From Irpex lacteus (Eukaryota > Basidiomycota > Agaricomycetes > Polyporales > Irpicaceae): DNA of 64,000 nt. The position numbers and the translations under genes were made by a program. Location of the stretch: positions 334,587-398,586 of the forward strand of contig MQVO02000027.1 of assembly GCA_001986395.2 (NCBI GenBank), read 5' to 3'. Below the pieces are notes generated by a model. The model saw only the letters and a program-made list of their open reading frames with translations, was not told the DNA's origin and made no database searches. How positions within the stretch are numbered: position 1 is the stretch's first letter; each line of letters starts with the position of its first letter. Below, piece after piece: positions 48,384 through 60,425 of the stretch.

Positions 48384-48529
48384 GTCGTCGACCGCGCTGC
48401 CTTGTCTCGTCGTCGACCGTGCTGCCTCGTCTCGTCGTCGACCGCGCTTCCTCGTCTCGTCGTCGACCCCGCAGTCCTGTCTCGTTGTCGACCCCGCAGC
48501 CCTGTCTCGTCGTCGACCCTAGTGCACTC
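48384..48529 (+). repeat. 25-bp minisatellite, about six units
   Basis: Units begin GTCGTCGACC and end TGTCTC or CGTCTC: five full units from 48384 to 48508 and a shorter sixth. The array starts 12 bp after the stop codon of the preceding gene, so it lies in its 3' UTR. Every unit contains the palindrome GTCGAC. Because 25 is not a multiple of 3, translation cycles through all three frames. Confidence 0.9.
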
Positions 48530-48981
48530 GTCGTCTACGTCGTTTTCCCATTGTCTTTTGTCGGTTGCGTTCATCCTCTTGTTCGTGTCGCCGTCGATAT
48601 TGCCGGTGCCTTCTCGTTGAGTGCTGTTCTGTCCTGCTCGAGGCTCACCTGTGCCGCTATTGTCGTCGTAATTACTGTCGTTTTTCGTGCATCGCGTATC
48701 ATACAACATTGCTTTAGTACTTTCAACCCCGCTATACATGCTTTTGAATCTGTTAGCAAGCAGGAACCCGCTGTGACGATGCCATTAGCTGGTCCAAAAT
48801 CGACAGGGAAATATGCCTATCAGCCTGAATTTGAAGTGAGGATAGAGCACATATATTAGGTGCATAACCGACACACATACTGTTTTCTGATATCTTCAAG
48901 CTCTCTTACAATGTAAAATACATATGATGTATTGAGTCTAACATCGCATCATCCGCACAATGTTCTCCTGACAACGGGCGA

Positions 48982-49000
48982 GGATATCCTCAGGATATCC
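48982..49000. repeat. Subterminal GATATCC near-palindrome, right
   Basis: GGATATCCTCAGGATATCC followed by another GATATCC at 49009, mirrored relative to the left end. Confidence 0.5.
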
Positions 49001-49035
49001 TACACGCCGATATCCTCGGGACAAGCCGCCAATTA

Positions 49036-49045
49036 TAACCGGCCA
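49036..49045. repeat. Right copy of 10-bp direct repeat
   Basis: TAACCGGCCA, identical to 39667-39676. Confidence 0.5.
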
Positions 49046-50127
49046 GTATCACACATATATCACGTTCATAACTTCGGACCGACATCGTCCATGTGTCTGA
49101 TCCGACTGTGCGTGTAGCCTATAGCGTAAGCAATGGGTGACTTTGATGCTCAGAGCATGTGCGGTCCATCTGTGCGGCTTGCTTTGAACTTTGCATGATC
49201 TGAGAGACTGAGAGACGCTTGATGCGCCGGTGGAAGGACTCGGCAGCGGCTTATGACGCCGAAACAGGATCCGTGGGTAACATTACTTCGGGGTACACCT
49301 TCCATTTGAGAGAAGCATGTTCAGGACCAAGTCACACTGACGCCCATGCTCAGTTGAGGCGGCGCCTGAAACTGAGAATTCCAGTGGGCTCAACGGTTGC
49401 TCGCGAAGACGTCTATTTACTTTCTTGGTCGATGCACTTGTCAAACGGCGGTCACAGGTGAGTTGCTCATTGTTCTTTTTGCTGTCACAAATCCCCGCAG
49501 TGCCATGGATGTTCGAGTCAGGACGCTGTCGGAATAGCTGACCATCCGTCACGCCAGTGTCCAGCAACCTGTGTCGCAGTAAACTTGGGTGGTTGTTATC
49601 CTGCTGGCACTGTGCATCTGAATTCGTGTAATTGCAGCATTGGGTCGAATCATACTGTACACACGGGCTGATACGTTCTGATTTATCGTGTCTGATACTG
49701 TGTCTGCGTTACACCCACACCGGCTGCAGACTTCTCGAAAGGATCAGGATCGTAGGCTGCTATCGCGGTACTATTTCATCGACATCTTGCAAACGATCTC
49801 TTGCCGCCAGCTTCTCTAGTCTGGTCTTACGCATTTCCTCGTGGCCTAAATTGTCCGGCTTCCGAAATTCCTCTCAGAATAGGAACTTATCTCGCAACCC
49901 AGCCACTGACTGGGGCGAGTCAGTTGAGGCACCGGATGAGTTCACTCGTCTGTTTTCGCCGAGCCCCCCTCCGAACCATTAATTCATCATCGACATCTAC
50001 TGCCCACTATATAACTCGCCCATCTCTGATCTCCGTCCCCCTTGCGCGCCCCCGGATTATCACAGGAACTCTCCCATCCCATCCCTCCTTGTCAGCCATA
50101 CACTTCTTCCACACCGTGCATCGTAGC
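49046..50127. other. Intergenic region upstream of the HMG-box gene
   Basis: A Cys-rich open stretch at about 49501-49670 (CHGCSSQDA, CPATCVAVNLGGC, LNSCNC) preceded by an acceptor-like CCCGCAG could be an exon of an unidentified gene, but I could not join it in frame to the ORF at 49219-49461. A TATA-like sequence lies near 50008. Confidence 0.35.
50008..50015 (+). promoter_or_regulatory. TATA box of the HMG-box gene
   Basis: TATATAAC, 120 bp before the chosen ATG, followed by a C/T-rich tract. Confidence 0.45.
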
Positions 50128-52081
50128 ATGCCGGTCCCAGTCAGCCCTCTCTTTCGACGCGAGCCAAGCGAAGACGCCCTGGGCATCGCCATTGCCACTT
50201 CCGACATGTCTCTCCACGACCACTCGCCCTTTCTCTCTTTCGAGGATGCGCACTCATTCGACACTGGCGTCAGCGACTCGAATCATATGATCTTCGACTT
50301 TGACGACACAATGACCTTCGAGTCCAAACCAGCCTTGTCGTCGTGGCCATCGCACAATGAATACTCGACGATGCCGTTCTTCGAGGGCTCACCAGAGTCG
50401 ACCACGAGCCAGCTCGACTTTGGGTCTGCACATTTGCCTCCGAGTGATCGATCGTATACCGCCGGCATGCTGAGCGGCTTCTCCGACGTTCCCCAGACCA
50501 CTGCAGACTTCCAATACTCGCAATGGATCGCTGACCCAGACGTCTCTGCTGCACACCAACAGCCTCATTCGCACTCAACACCCATCGACATACCGCCACT
50601 GGGCTCACCGACGCACTCATCAGCAAGCTCGTTCGGTGGCTACAGTGAGAACTCATCTATCTTCCCCGACGTCACTCCCTTCTCTCCCACCACCTCGTAC
50701 GCCGCCTTACAACCGCTTCCTCGGTCCTTCTCGCCGGGCGAAGATGGAGACGCCATGGGCACGCTGCGTGCGCACCGGACTCCGGCCGTATCATTCACAA
50801 GCTCGGACGCGTCGTCGATGAGCCCGCCAATGTGGGCCTCACAGCTCTTCTCTCCTTCGCAACAGCCGGCACCGACAGTGGGCTCGCCGGGCTACTCTCC
50901 GTCGCCGCTGTCTGAGGACGCCTTCGCGACCCAACGACCTCGCACCCACTCCCGACGCAGCATCGCTCCTGTATCTGACGTGTTCCATTCTTCAAGCGCC
51001 CCCTCTGCGTCCCACATTCGGCCGCCGCTATCACGAGGCTACAGCAGGCGATCGGAGTCTATCAGCGAGCACGATGATGCAACTGTCCGGCGGAAGAAAC
51101 GGAGTTTCGTCGAGGACGACGAGGATCACCGGTCCGTAGACAAGGCCGAGAAGGCAGATGGTCAGTGAGCGTTTATTCTATTATGTGGGCGTGTCGCTGA
51201 ACTTCGTGTACCTTGGCATTGTAGTTCCGACGAAGTCGCTCTTACGTCCGCCAAAACTCGCGCCGTCGGCATGGCAGTTATACTTCACTGATTGGATTCA
51301 GCGCCACCAGGCATCTAGCCATAAGAAACTCAATGTCGCTCAGGCAGCCAAGGAAGCTGGACAAGAATACGCCAGGCTAAGCTCAGAACAGAAAGAGGTA
51401 CGCAGATAGTCTTTGATCCACACATGTCCAATGTAAACTGATGTCCTGATCTAGCCCTACAGACGCCGTTCGCAGGCCGCCAAGGAGGCTCGGGAACGTG
51501 AGCACGCAGCGTACATGCGCACGCTCACTCCAGATGATATCAAGCGTGAGAACGCGTTCCGAACAGCTCAGCGCAAGGCGGGCAAGTCGCGCAAGGGTAA
51601 CATCAAGGACCCGAACGCCCCCAAGAAGCCCCTCAGCGCATACTTCATGTTCCTGCAACGCATCCGATCGGATCCTAACCTTGTTCTAGAAGTTTTTGGC
51701 GACGAGTCTGAGACCACAAAACAAAGTGTTCTTGCAGCCGCCAAATGGCGTTCTATGACTGACGATGAACGCAAGGTAGGCTTGCTTATTCTGCATGAAC
51801 TAAAATGCGATGGTTAATCAATATCCGTCTCTTAACCACAGCCATTCTTAGCACAGGCGGAGCAGGAAAAGCTCGAATACGAAGCTGCGAGGAAGATGTA
51901 CGAAGAAGGGACGACTGGTTACAGTTCCAGCATCAACTTCAGCATCCTGCCGGGCAACCCGATCAACTCCATCGCATTCCCATCAGGCAGTTTCCTGCGA
52001 CCCGTCAAGCAAGAGCCTGCCAGCTCCGAAGGCGAAAGTGATATCGATGATGGTATGGACCGCCGTCGCTCTCCATCATGA
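50128..52081 (+). CDS. Two-HMG-box transcription factor
   Basis: Four exons (50128-51160, 51225-51397, 51455-51775, 51842-52081) total 588 residues. The first 340 residues are Ser/Pro/Asp-rich and disordered, ending in a basic patch (RRKKRSF). HMG box 1 starts near residue 350 (PPKLAPSAWQLYFTDW...LSSEQKEPYRRRS). Box 2 starts near 455 (DPNAPKKPLSAYFMFLQRIR...WRSMTDDERKPFLAQAE) and is the more canonical, with the NAPKKPLSAYFMF signature. The tail contains a possible SUMO site (VKQEPASS). HMG boxes bind and bend DNA in the nucleus. The later ATG at 50128 is preferred over an open upstream extension because a TATA box lies inside that extension. Confidence 0.9.
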
Positions 52082-54512
52082 GGTTGCGAATACTTGCCCA
52101 CTTTTACGCCCATTTAGCCATGCCCCTTCTTGTTCTTTTCCGTTTGCACCCACGCCCCTACGCCTGATACCCAGTTTAAGTTTCTCTATGACACTTTTTC
52201 CCTTCCAGCCACCTTCTCCGCGTTCTATCGATCCCAATCCAGTGCGTTATCGCATCGGCGTTCTTCCGTCGACCTCTCCCACCTCTCTGTCCCGTCCAAA
52301 CGTACACACGCCTTTTTCTTCGCTTCCTTCGACTTCCGCATTCCGCTTCTTGCCCCACAATACCCCTCTCTGCTTCTGGTTTTCGCACGCACCCTTCTTT
52401 CATGGTAGCGTCCCCGTGGTTTGTTGCTTGTTGCTTAAACATGGACCTTGATCATGCAAATACGGCTGTATTCGTATCTTCCCTCGTGCCTCTGCTCCAA
52501 CTCTCTGTATTGATAGCTGATCTGCTTCTCACACCCCAACGCCGGGGCCCCTGTCCCACTCGCTTCTTCCATGCCCATTCATTATTACTACTACATACGT
52601 AGTTTGTTGTGCATACCCCTTATGACCTCTGTCACGACTCCCTTATAGCTGCTCTTCTCCTTTTGTCCTGCTCTCGTCCTCTAGATGAGTAATGGAATAT
52701 ATACAGGTCACCATTTTTATCGGTGCCCAAGATGTACGCGATCAATTGCAATATTACTACCACCCCCGCTCTTCCCGAAAGCACTTGTGTCTATTATCCT
52801 CTCTCACCATACATCCCATCCTGTGTTAGTAAGGATTGAAGATTTGAGCTCAAGGGCGCTCACGTCCAGATGAGCCCTGCTTCGCGCTCGTAGTTCGTAA
52901 GCACTCGTTTAGCCTCCGATACGGACTGGACCTCATCCGACCAGAATGTCTTACCATTAGTCCGTGTACCCGATGTTGGAGTTACAACGGACCCCAGTGA
53001 TGGGCATAGTCGGGACATGTAAACCTCAACTTAGACCCAGCGTCGCAGAACCACCACATGAGTCTGGCATACTCTAAATGTCCTTCGAGGTACCGTAAAC
53101 AGATAAGTAGGCACCCTACGTTGATTTGAAACGCACCCACGACTATGCACCTAATAGCTGCTGGGTGATCGAGGAGAAGGGGAGGGTGCTAAGTGTAACA
53201 GCCACCAGCCACACCGCGTCGAACGGGTTTAGACTGGTGATCCGGCTAGTAGTGTGTGTCCTTTTTAGCTCATACGCTGGCTCGTGAACTTGCGATAAAT
53301 AAGTGGTGGCCACCACGGCCTGCGGAAGTGTAACGCCCCGGAAAAGTGTATTGAGCGGCTGAAGTGCACAGTTCGGCCTGACTGTACATATGGGTTGGCC
53401 TCAGAAATGGATCAGCTGTAAAGGCATGCTACTAAGCGGTGTAGGGTAAGAAACTAGCAGTGCTTGCACAGCGTCAGAACATACGTCATGCATGAGTGCA
53501 CCATGTTTGTAAGAGGGGTCGATTCGTTGGAGCAGCGGTAGTTGTGAGCCGCGTGTAATTATGGCCAGCAGAGCGACAGTGAGGGACGACTAAGTAGATC
53601 TCTCGTCCTTGGCTTCTACGCTCATAAGCTTGTAGCTGGATCTAACTCTGAGAACACGAAGAATACTGTGTCATGCGCGGAGATGCACAGGTGTTCAATA
53701 GAGTCGATTCGAAGGCTCACCGAAAGTCTGTGCATTGGGGCAGATCGGGTGCGACGTAACGCGAGAAGGACATTCGAGTTATCGACTAGCAACACTGGAA
53801 GCAGTCGCAGTAGCCCAGGTACCTGCGCTTCCCCCCTAGCCAACGGATATCGAGGGCTCCGTTGGCCGTGTGTTAGTCCTTTGGAATAGCATAGAATTGA
53901 CAGGCGTGCCGAGCCATCGTGGAAGCTCGATATCCGAGACGTATGATGTTGCGCAGTACTTACGCATGGTTGTTTGTTATGCCATGGCTGTGTAACACAG
54001 ACCGGGTGCGCCATGCTTGGTGAAATTGGCAGAGATAGGATTCGGCTATTTATGTCGTTTGAGCCTAAGTGACGCTGACTTAGAGTATAGATGGTGAAAC
54101 GACATACCTGGTAAGTAGTGGAAACATCGGAGTGCAAATCATATGAGATGTTTCACATCCCGTCCCGCGAAAGCCAGTCGCCCGTAGTACAACGTTTCTG
54201 AGTACGATTCCGGTTTTCACTTGCAGGATACAGTGTTCCACATTGACTGTGCAGCCACAAACATGACTCAGAGCAGACGAGTACAACGCGTTTGCATGCA
54301 GGCCGTGTTGCACGCTGACAAGTATGTATAAGCTTTCAGATAATGTCGAGTGGTATGTGACTCGCCTGTCAGGTCTCATGGGATTCAAGTAACAGTCACG
54401 ACATTCATGACTCGTCTACGACCATTTTGGCGGTTCATATCACAGATATGATGAAAAGATGCTTCACAGCACGCAGTTAAAATGACAGAAAGCGCAGTGT
54501 GGTCAACATCTT
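52082..54512. other. Long intergenic region
   Basis: About 2.4 kb. The first 800 bp are C/T-rich and probably 3' UTR of the HMG-box gene. A 171-codon minus-strand ORF at 53622-54137 has no family resemblance and poor codon character, so I do not call it a gene. No transposon or RNA gene recognised. Confidence 0.45.
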
Positions 54513-55180
54513 CTAGTCTATCGAAAGTGTGCAAACCATCAACTGGTGCGGGGCACCGTCCTCGTCGAATTCATCGCCCTTGTGAACATAGTATCTGAGT
54601 AAAATGATTTCTCGCTCATAACAGGAAGCCACATACCACAGGCTCGTACCCAAATCTATAATCAGTTATGAATCAATGAACGATCATCGCAAGGTGTTTT
54701 CCAAGGAGCTGTGCTTACTTCGCATAAAAAGGTTTCACATACAACTGCGAGTGTGAATGAATCTTTGCGACCGACAGTCCGTTCTTCTTGGCGTCTGCTC
54801 GTACCCAGTCTTCCAAAGCTTGTACGAGTTCTCGTCCGAAGCGGAACTGCCTGTAGTCCTTGAGAACGGCGAGACGACTAAGCTTGTAATAGTCCTTCCC
54901 CTTGGTCGCGCGGATCGTCCCAACAGGTTTGAGAGAAGGCGTGAGTCGTAGAAGGAAGTGTGTCCCTACATCCTCTAAGCTATACGAGCCGTGAGATCAA
55001 TGTCTACATTCCTGTGAAATCAGGACAAAGCGCGTACTCGTCTTTCTCCGTATCCGCAGGAAACCCTTGTTCATGATGGAAAACATCGAGACGGACGTCG
55101 AAGCATTGCTCCCATAAGGAGTCTCTGCCTTCTGTACCCAGTGGAGGGACTACGATAATCTCGTGTAGTGGAGCAGACAT
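54513..55180 (-). CDS. GNAT-family N-acetyltransferase
   Basis: Four exons from ATG 55180 (MSAPLHEIIVVPPLGTEGRD) to the stop at 54513-54515, about 180 residues. The GNAT fold is seen in DVRLDVFHHEQGFP (strand/helix 1), GTIRATKGKDYYKLSRLAVLKDYRQFRFGRELVQAL (strand 4 and acetyl-CoA pyrophosphate loop, RxxRFG in place of RxxGxG), AKIHSHSQLYVKPFYAKFGYEPVG (strand 5 and final helix) and the closing HQLMVCTL strand. It should transfer an acetyl group from acetyl-CoA to an amine; the substrate is unknown. It resembles the GNA1/YjcF-like subgroup of small GNATs. Confidence 0.88.
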
Positions 55181-56075
55181 CTTGGTTCCTCCTCGGGTTG
55201 ATTGTCAGGTAACAAAGGGTGCAGTCGAATGGTACATGCAACGTTATATGTAAGTTACTAGTTGAGTCACTGGCGCTTTCAAGTTGGATCCAGCTCGCTG
55301 ATTGGATGTTTATGATGCAATTCTGAGTGTGCATGAATGAAAGAGCTGGAGAGTTCGAGAATCGGGGTGAACTAACCGTTGTGGAAATCTCAAATTGCCA
55401 GTGAATCTGAGTCAAGAGTAACTAGTAACTGAAGTCAACATCCTCAACATTTTCAAGTAACTGGATACGGTCCGATGCGGAGCGGTATACTGTCACATCT
55501 TGAACATGCAATTGCAACTTAGAAAACAGTGAAGTTCCCTACGCCATACATTGAAAGCTGCAGGCGACCGAGGGAGCACCGGATTAGAATACGATTCATT
55601 ACACGCAGAGGACAATAATCACTTGACGAAATTTATCCTGGAACTTGGAGCAGTGAGTAAGCTGAGTTAGAATTAACGTAATTTTCTACAGCTTAAGGTA
55701 AAGTACAGGACGTACCGTGCGTATCCAAACGATCGAATCAAGCCCTTGCAGGCTTGCACTGGCAGTAGGTCAACTTGCTGAAGTCGAAGTCATGACAATC
55801 AAGACGAGTGATCATTCGGCCTGCCCAGAGTGATCGCGGCCAACCACTGCCCGGCCACTGCCGACGCCGGGTTCCTTCATGGGCGCTTCTTTGAATTGAG
55901 GAAAGTTCATGCGACCACTCTTCATGCTCCTGGATGCTGCCTCACTCCTGTTTCGCTGCTCTTCAAGGACTGTATTTTGACTCGTTACAGGTAAGTGTAG
56001 TTCCCTCACAGACAGCTTAATATCGATACTAAAACTTTGTTAGCCCCCTGCCGAACTGCGGATACAGGCTCTGTA
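55181..56075. other. Divergent intergenic region
   Basis: Holds the promoters of the GNAT and PPR genes. An upstream non-coding exon of the PPR gene is possible, since a splice acceptor (TTGTTAG) lies at 56036-56042. Confidence 0.4.
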
Positions 56076-59000
56076 ATGCTGGAGCCTCTGGCTGCTTCCG
56101 TTATGGGCACCATACTCTCTGCCCGCCAGTTTGCTGCCCCAAGCACGGCACAGTCTGCATTTAAGGCTATGGGTCGTATCTCTGGCTCTACACTGCCACC
56201 CGATTTCTTCAATCCGCATCCGAGACGCAGTCCCAAAGGGAAGGAGAGAGAGCATCCGGATGTACCATGTGGGCTTTGTGCGAAGGAAGACATGAGTAGC
56301 GGACGTGTGGGGAATATGGCTATCACATCTGCCTCAGGTATGTAACTAGTAACCAGTCTACTCGAGTGTTTACTCATCTGTAGGGAAGCCGCGAAACCCT
56401 CCAGCATATCCCATTTCAGATCATCACGCACACGACGCATTGAAGGTCACAGGCACCTCTCGGATACCTGCACGAATCGCATCTCAAGGTCCGGGGAGCT
56501 CCAGCAGCAAGGCCAATCTCCACACCGTAGACATGCCTCTAGTGTTCCTGACCCATTAACACACGGCGGTTCGGCGGGTGACCGACATAAGCAACGACTG
56601 AAACAAGTCATTCTTGGGGGTGGAGTGTCGGACATGGAAGAGGCATGGCACTCATACGAATACCTACGGCTTGAAGGCTCCTTGCACACAATCCCGATGC
56701 CCGAACTTGTGACGTTTGCCGAAAAAGTCGCAGCGCATGCCGACACGGGTCGTACTGGAGGCTCTGATTCGTATCGAAGACAATGGGGCTCGCGACTGTC
56801 TTCTATTCTGCGGGATACGGAGTCACGGCTGCAGCGGGCTGCCTCGCAAAGCGTCCTTCCTATTGTTGGGCGCTGTCTTATGTCCCGTGCGCTTGCCTTG
56901 ATGGACCAAATGGACGACGCTCTTGAGTTATGCCATGACATCGAGGCGCATACTTTGCAGAAGGCCAACGAACGTCATTATCTTCGAATGTACCAGACTA
57001 TACTTCTTGTACTCAGCGAACGTGAAGGCTCTCCCTCTGCGATCCGGTTTCTTCTCGATGAATGGGAGAATCTTCAGAAGTACTTTCCTCCCGATACTCG
57101 CGACTACCAGAAGGAACTAGTGCCCTACGTCCACTCATTTCGCGAGGCTGTTTGGGACATTGCGAAGAAGCTGGAGGACGTCGAACAGTTCTTTGGAAGT
57201 GCCGATCACAGCAGGTCACCAGAGTGGCGTAGAAGAGCGGGTGCCTTTCTTATACGATTGTTCTGTGAAAGGGGTTTCCCGCTGGACGCCGCCGCCGCCA
57301 TAGAAGCTTTCAGGTCACGCAAGGAAGCACCACCATGGGAAGAACTGATGCTAGCAGTGAAAACTCTTGTCAAACATGAAGCGTTCGACGCCGCCAACAC
57401 ATTATTCCTCGAGGCCGGACACCAACGTTCCTCCACAGATCCACACGGCTCTTCTGCTCAAGAGCGAAAGTGGTCGGAACGGGAAGCAAATCTCTATCAT
57501 AAGACGGGACTCTATCTCTATGCTCACCAAGGAGATCCTGTATCGGCCGACCGATGCTTCAATGCTGTATCCCCCGCAAGACGAGCTTCTCCCGCCGACA
57601 TCGCCCTTCTTATACATGCCTATGCCCTCGTCGGAGACGTGGAAAGTGCTGTTGGCCGTCTTACTCACTACACCTCGAATGGCAAGCTTCGTCCTAATAT
57701 CATTCACTACTCGGGTATCATCCTCGCGCATGCCAAAACTGGTGATTTCGCCGGTATGGAGGAGTGGATAGGGAAGATGGCGCAAGCAGGGTTTCGTCCG
57801 GATAGGCACGTGTATAGCATCATCCTGCAGGGTTTCGCGGAACGTGGAGACAGCTCGTCCGTTGGGAAGATTCTCGATTGGATGCGAGATGCGAAGCAGC
57901 CGCTGTCTGCCCATACAGCCACTTCCGTCATTGCGATGCTGGCTCGTAAGAAAGACTTGCATGGTGCCGAGGGGATGTTCAGGCGTTCAGTGGATGAAGG
58001 CATCGTTCCTGACCGTCAGATGGTCACCGCTATCATGAACGCACATGTTGAAGCCGGTAACTGGTCGGGTGTCATCTCGACTTTTGACTATCTGAAGGCG
58101 GCTGCGGCCGAGAAACGGTCTCCGCTCACGGTTCAAATCTTCAACACCCTTCTCAAGGCATATGTCCTCGCAGGTGCTCCTTGGGCCGTCATTGGTGCTC
58201 TACACGGCTACATGAAGGACACGGGAACCGGGGCGGATGCGTATACTTACTCTCTGCTGATACAGGCGGCTTGCGACAATGGTCATATGTCTACGGCACA
58301 TAAGTGGTACGACGAGCTACGAAAGCGTGCATCGACTGGGCAGTCGCACCTGCGCATCAACATCTTCGCACTCACTATTCTAATGGCTGGATGGTTGAAG
58401 CAAGCCGACCGGAAGCAGGCGATGCAGATATATGAATCGATGCTGAGGCAGGGAATCCAGCCGACTCCCATCACCCTCCACCACATTATCAAGGCGTACA
58501 GCGACCAGAAGACTCGGAGCAGTCTAGAGACCGCTCTCGCTTTCCTACAAGAGTTGATGGGCTCGTCTAGCGACAAGTCATGGCTTGCGACGAATCGTGG
58601 CTATACAAACGGTCTGAATGGTCTGTACGGCCCTCTTCTGACTGCGTATGCACAGCAGAAGAACCCCAAGAGAGTCGAGGAACTTATCCGCGATATGGAA
58701 CGACAGGGTGGTAGACCATCTTTGGGCAACCTGACCGCCCTACTCGATGCCTATCGAAGGACCAGCAATTTAGAAGGCGTGAGACGCACCTGGTCACGTA
58801 TTTACGATGTGGCGCTGTCATCTTCCACTGCGGCCTCGTTCTTGCAAACATCCAATACACATGAGACGAGGTCTCGCGGGCCTATTCTCTGTGTACCCCT
58901 CTCGATTTACCTGGACGCTCTGTCGTCTGCCGGAGAACATGCAGAGGTCGTTCCCACTTGGAAGTTGTTGACGGACTCTGGCTTCACGGTTGACGCGAAC

Positions 59001-59813
59001 AATTGGAACCAACTAGTCGTTGCCGCCATTCGTGCAGGACAACCCATGCGAGCATTCCAAATTCTGCAGGATATCCTCATTCCTCAACAACGCCGCGCTG
59101 AGCAGCTTCGTGGCCGTGACGAAAATTCCGTCCCTGCTAGTCATGTGTCGGAGGGAGACGATTTCACCACCGGCTCCGAAGGCAGCTCTCGCGATAAAGG
59201 AAGGCGTGCTGTGAACACTCGGCTGGAACAACGCCGTCTCACGTATCTTATGTATAAACTGAGACAGGCACCGAACGACTCAGCGACACCACTTCATGCC
59301 ATGTACAGAATATCTCCTGCTTGGTCTGATTGGGGTGCCCATCCGAAAGTACTCGAACTTCTTCTGGAGACATTAGGGCGATTGATGGCTGGCGGGTTCG
59401 TGACGCAAGTTCCCAAGGGAGCAGGTACACCTTCTCCACGCAGAGGATGGATAGATGGAATCAACTACGGGTGGAGGGGCTTCGCTCGCCAGAATCTCAA
59501 GCACATCGTTGCTACCTATCCAGATGCCGTTGCACTCGTTCTGCGTTGGAGAAATAACGTCGACAGAATTCAGGGCAAGACCTCTCTACCGCAGACGCAG
59601 CCAACACAAGCACGGTCCAGCCTGAGCCGACAAATTCGCTCTGCTCGGGCGTGGTTCGTCAAGGGCGAACGTCTACGTGCTTCTAAACGCAGTCAGCGGT
59701 CACTCTCCCGTAGGGTCGCCACGATATGGCCTAGAAAGCTGAGGAAGTCTATCCCCCTCGTACAAGCGGAGGTACCATATTCGGACGTCTTCCCGAGGAC
59801 AGTCAGCCAGTAG
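56076..59813 (+). CDS. Mitochondrial-type pentatricopeptide repeat protein
   Basis: Two exons, 56076-56337 and 56389-59813, joined in frame by a 51-nt intron whose acceptor is GGGAAG; together 1,228 residues. The N-terminus (MLEPLAASVMGTILSARQF, then RSSRTRRIEGHRH) is Arg-rich and poor in acids until residue 30, as in a mitochondrial presequence. From about residue 440 there is a run of PPR motifs with the 35-residue period: IIHYSGIILAHAKTGDFAGM, HVYSIILQGFAERGDSSSVG, QIFNTLLKAYVLAGAPWAVI, YTYSLLIQAACDNGHMSTA, and NWNQLVVAAIRAGQPMRAFQ near the end. A basic C-terminus follows. PPR proteins bind organellar RNA and control its processing or translation; the size recalls fungal Cya5/Cbp1-type factors, but orthology is not shown. 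Confidence 0.88.
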
Positions 59814-60425
59814 GACCCTTCAGATAGGGCTATCAGGGCCTTGTGGTCCATAAGACTGAGCTTAATTTACTCATGTCGCGTACCCTAGAAGCCCCTGCCT
59901 CTTGCTGTTCCTCGCTGCCCCTCTGAGGGCGTCCCAAGATACGCCGTCCCACCTGTGACCGGCTCACGCAGCCCTTCCTTCACTCAGGTCTTCGTGTACC
60001 TTTTGCCACGCGCACGTTTATCGGCTGGAACCCTCGGACAGAACTCATGGAATGGCTTCGTCTTCTGTCACGGTAGCACAATCAGACCCATTAAAGTATC
60101 TTACAGCACATGTATCTAGGGAGGAAGAACCGGCGTGCATATTCAACAGTAATAAGTAATTCTGACCCGTGCGACTGTAACTCCGACCGATAGCATGTAA
60201 AGAGCGAGAGAAAGCTTGTGCATGTGACAGAGCGCAGCGATGATAGAATACTACAATAATATCGACGACTGGGAGGCAGGCATGGGGTTGAGGGGTATAT
60301 GCGCGACCGGCGTCTAGAGTATAAGTACACGTATGACCATATCCTTCTTCTTGTCTGTCTGATACTATCGGAACGCGCCTTCCGAAATATGCGAGGGAGC
60401 CGCAAACCGTAACAACAGCAGACAT
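59814..60425. other. Convergent intergenic region
   Basis: Between the 3' ends of the PPR and velvet genes. Two overlapping minus-strand ORFs of 104 and 126 codons are present but show no protein family features. Confidence 0.45.

Larger units (their letters stand above)
39677..49035. mobile_element. Candidate three-gene DNA transposon, 9.36 kb
   Basis: Bounded by a perfect 10-bp direct repeat. Just inside, the two ends show imperfect inverted similarity (left 39677-39709 against the complement of 49003-49036, including TCCTGAGAATATCG against TCCCGAGGATATCG). Further in, both ends carry near-palindromes: GGATATCCTGCGGATATCC (39877-39895) and GGATATCCTCAGGATATCC (48982-49000). Within are a DDE-like transposase gene, a divergent minus-strand gene and a third plus-strand gene. 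The block sits between two ordinary genes. The boundaries are inferred. Confidence 0.6.

Noticed and set aside
48384..48529. CRISPR-like array
   Set aside because: Units are contiguous with no unique spacers and the genome is eukaryotic; this is a minisatellite.
48374..48859. 161-codon plus-strand ORF
   Set aside because: It is opened mostly by the 25-bp minisatellite and its downstream region, starts at a non-AUG or out-of-context codon, and shows no protein features.
53327..53620. Possible solo LTR beginning TGTAACGCCCCGG
   Set aside because: The start resembles a gypsy LTR, but no matching CA-ended terminus with a 5-bp duplication of GGAAG was found downstream.
53622..54137. 171-codon minus-strand ORF
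   Set aside because: No family resemblance, low-quality amino-acid composition, and no splice or promoter context.
56037..56075. Upstream in-frame extension of the PPR gene
   Set aside because: It begins at a TTG next to a splice acceptor; the first ATG in frame is 56076 and gives a good mitochondrial presequence.
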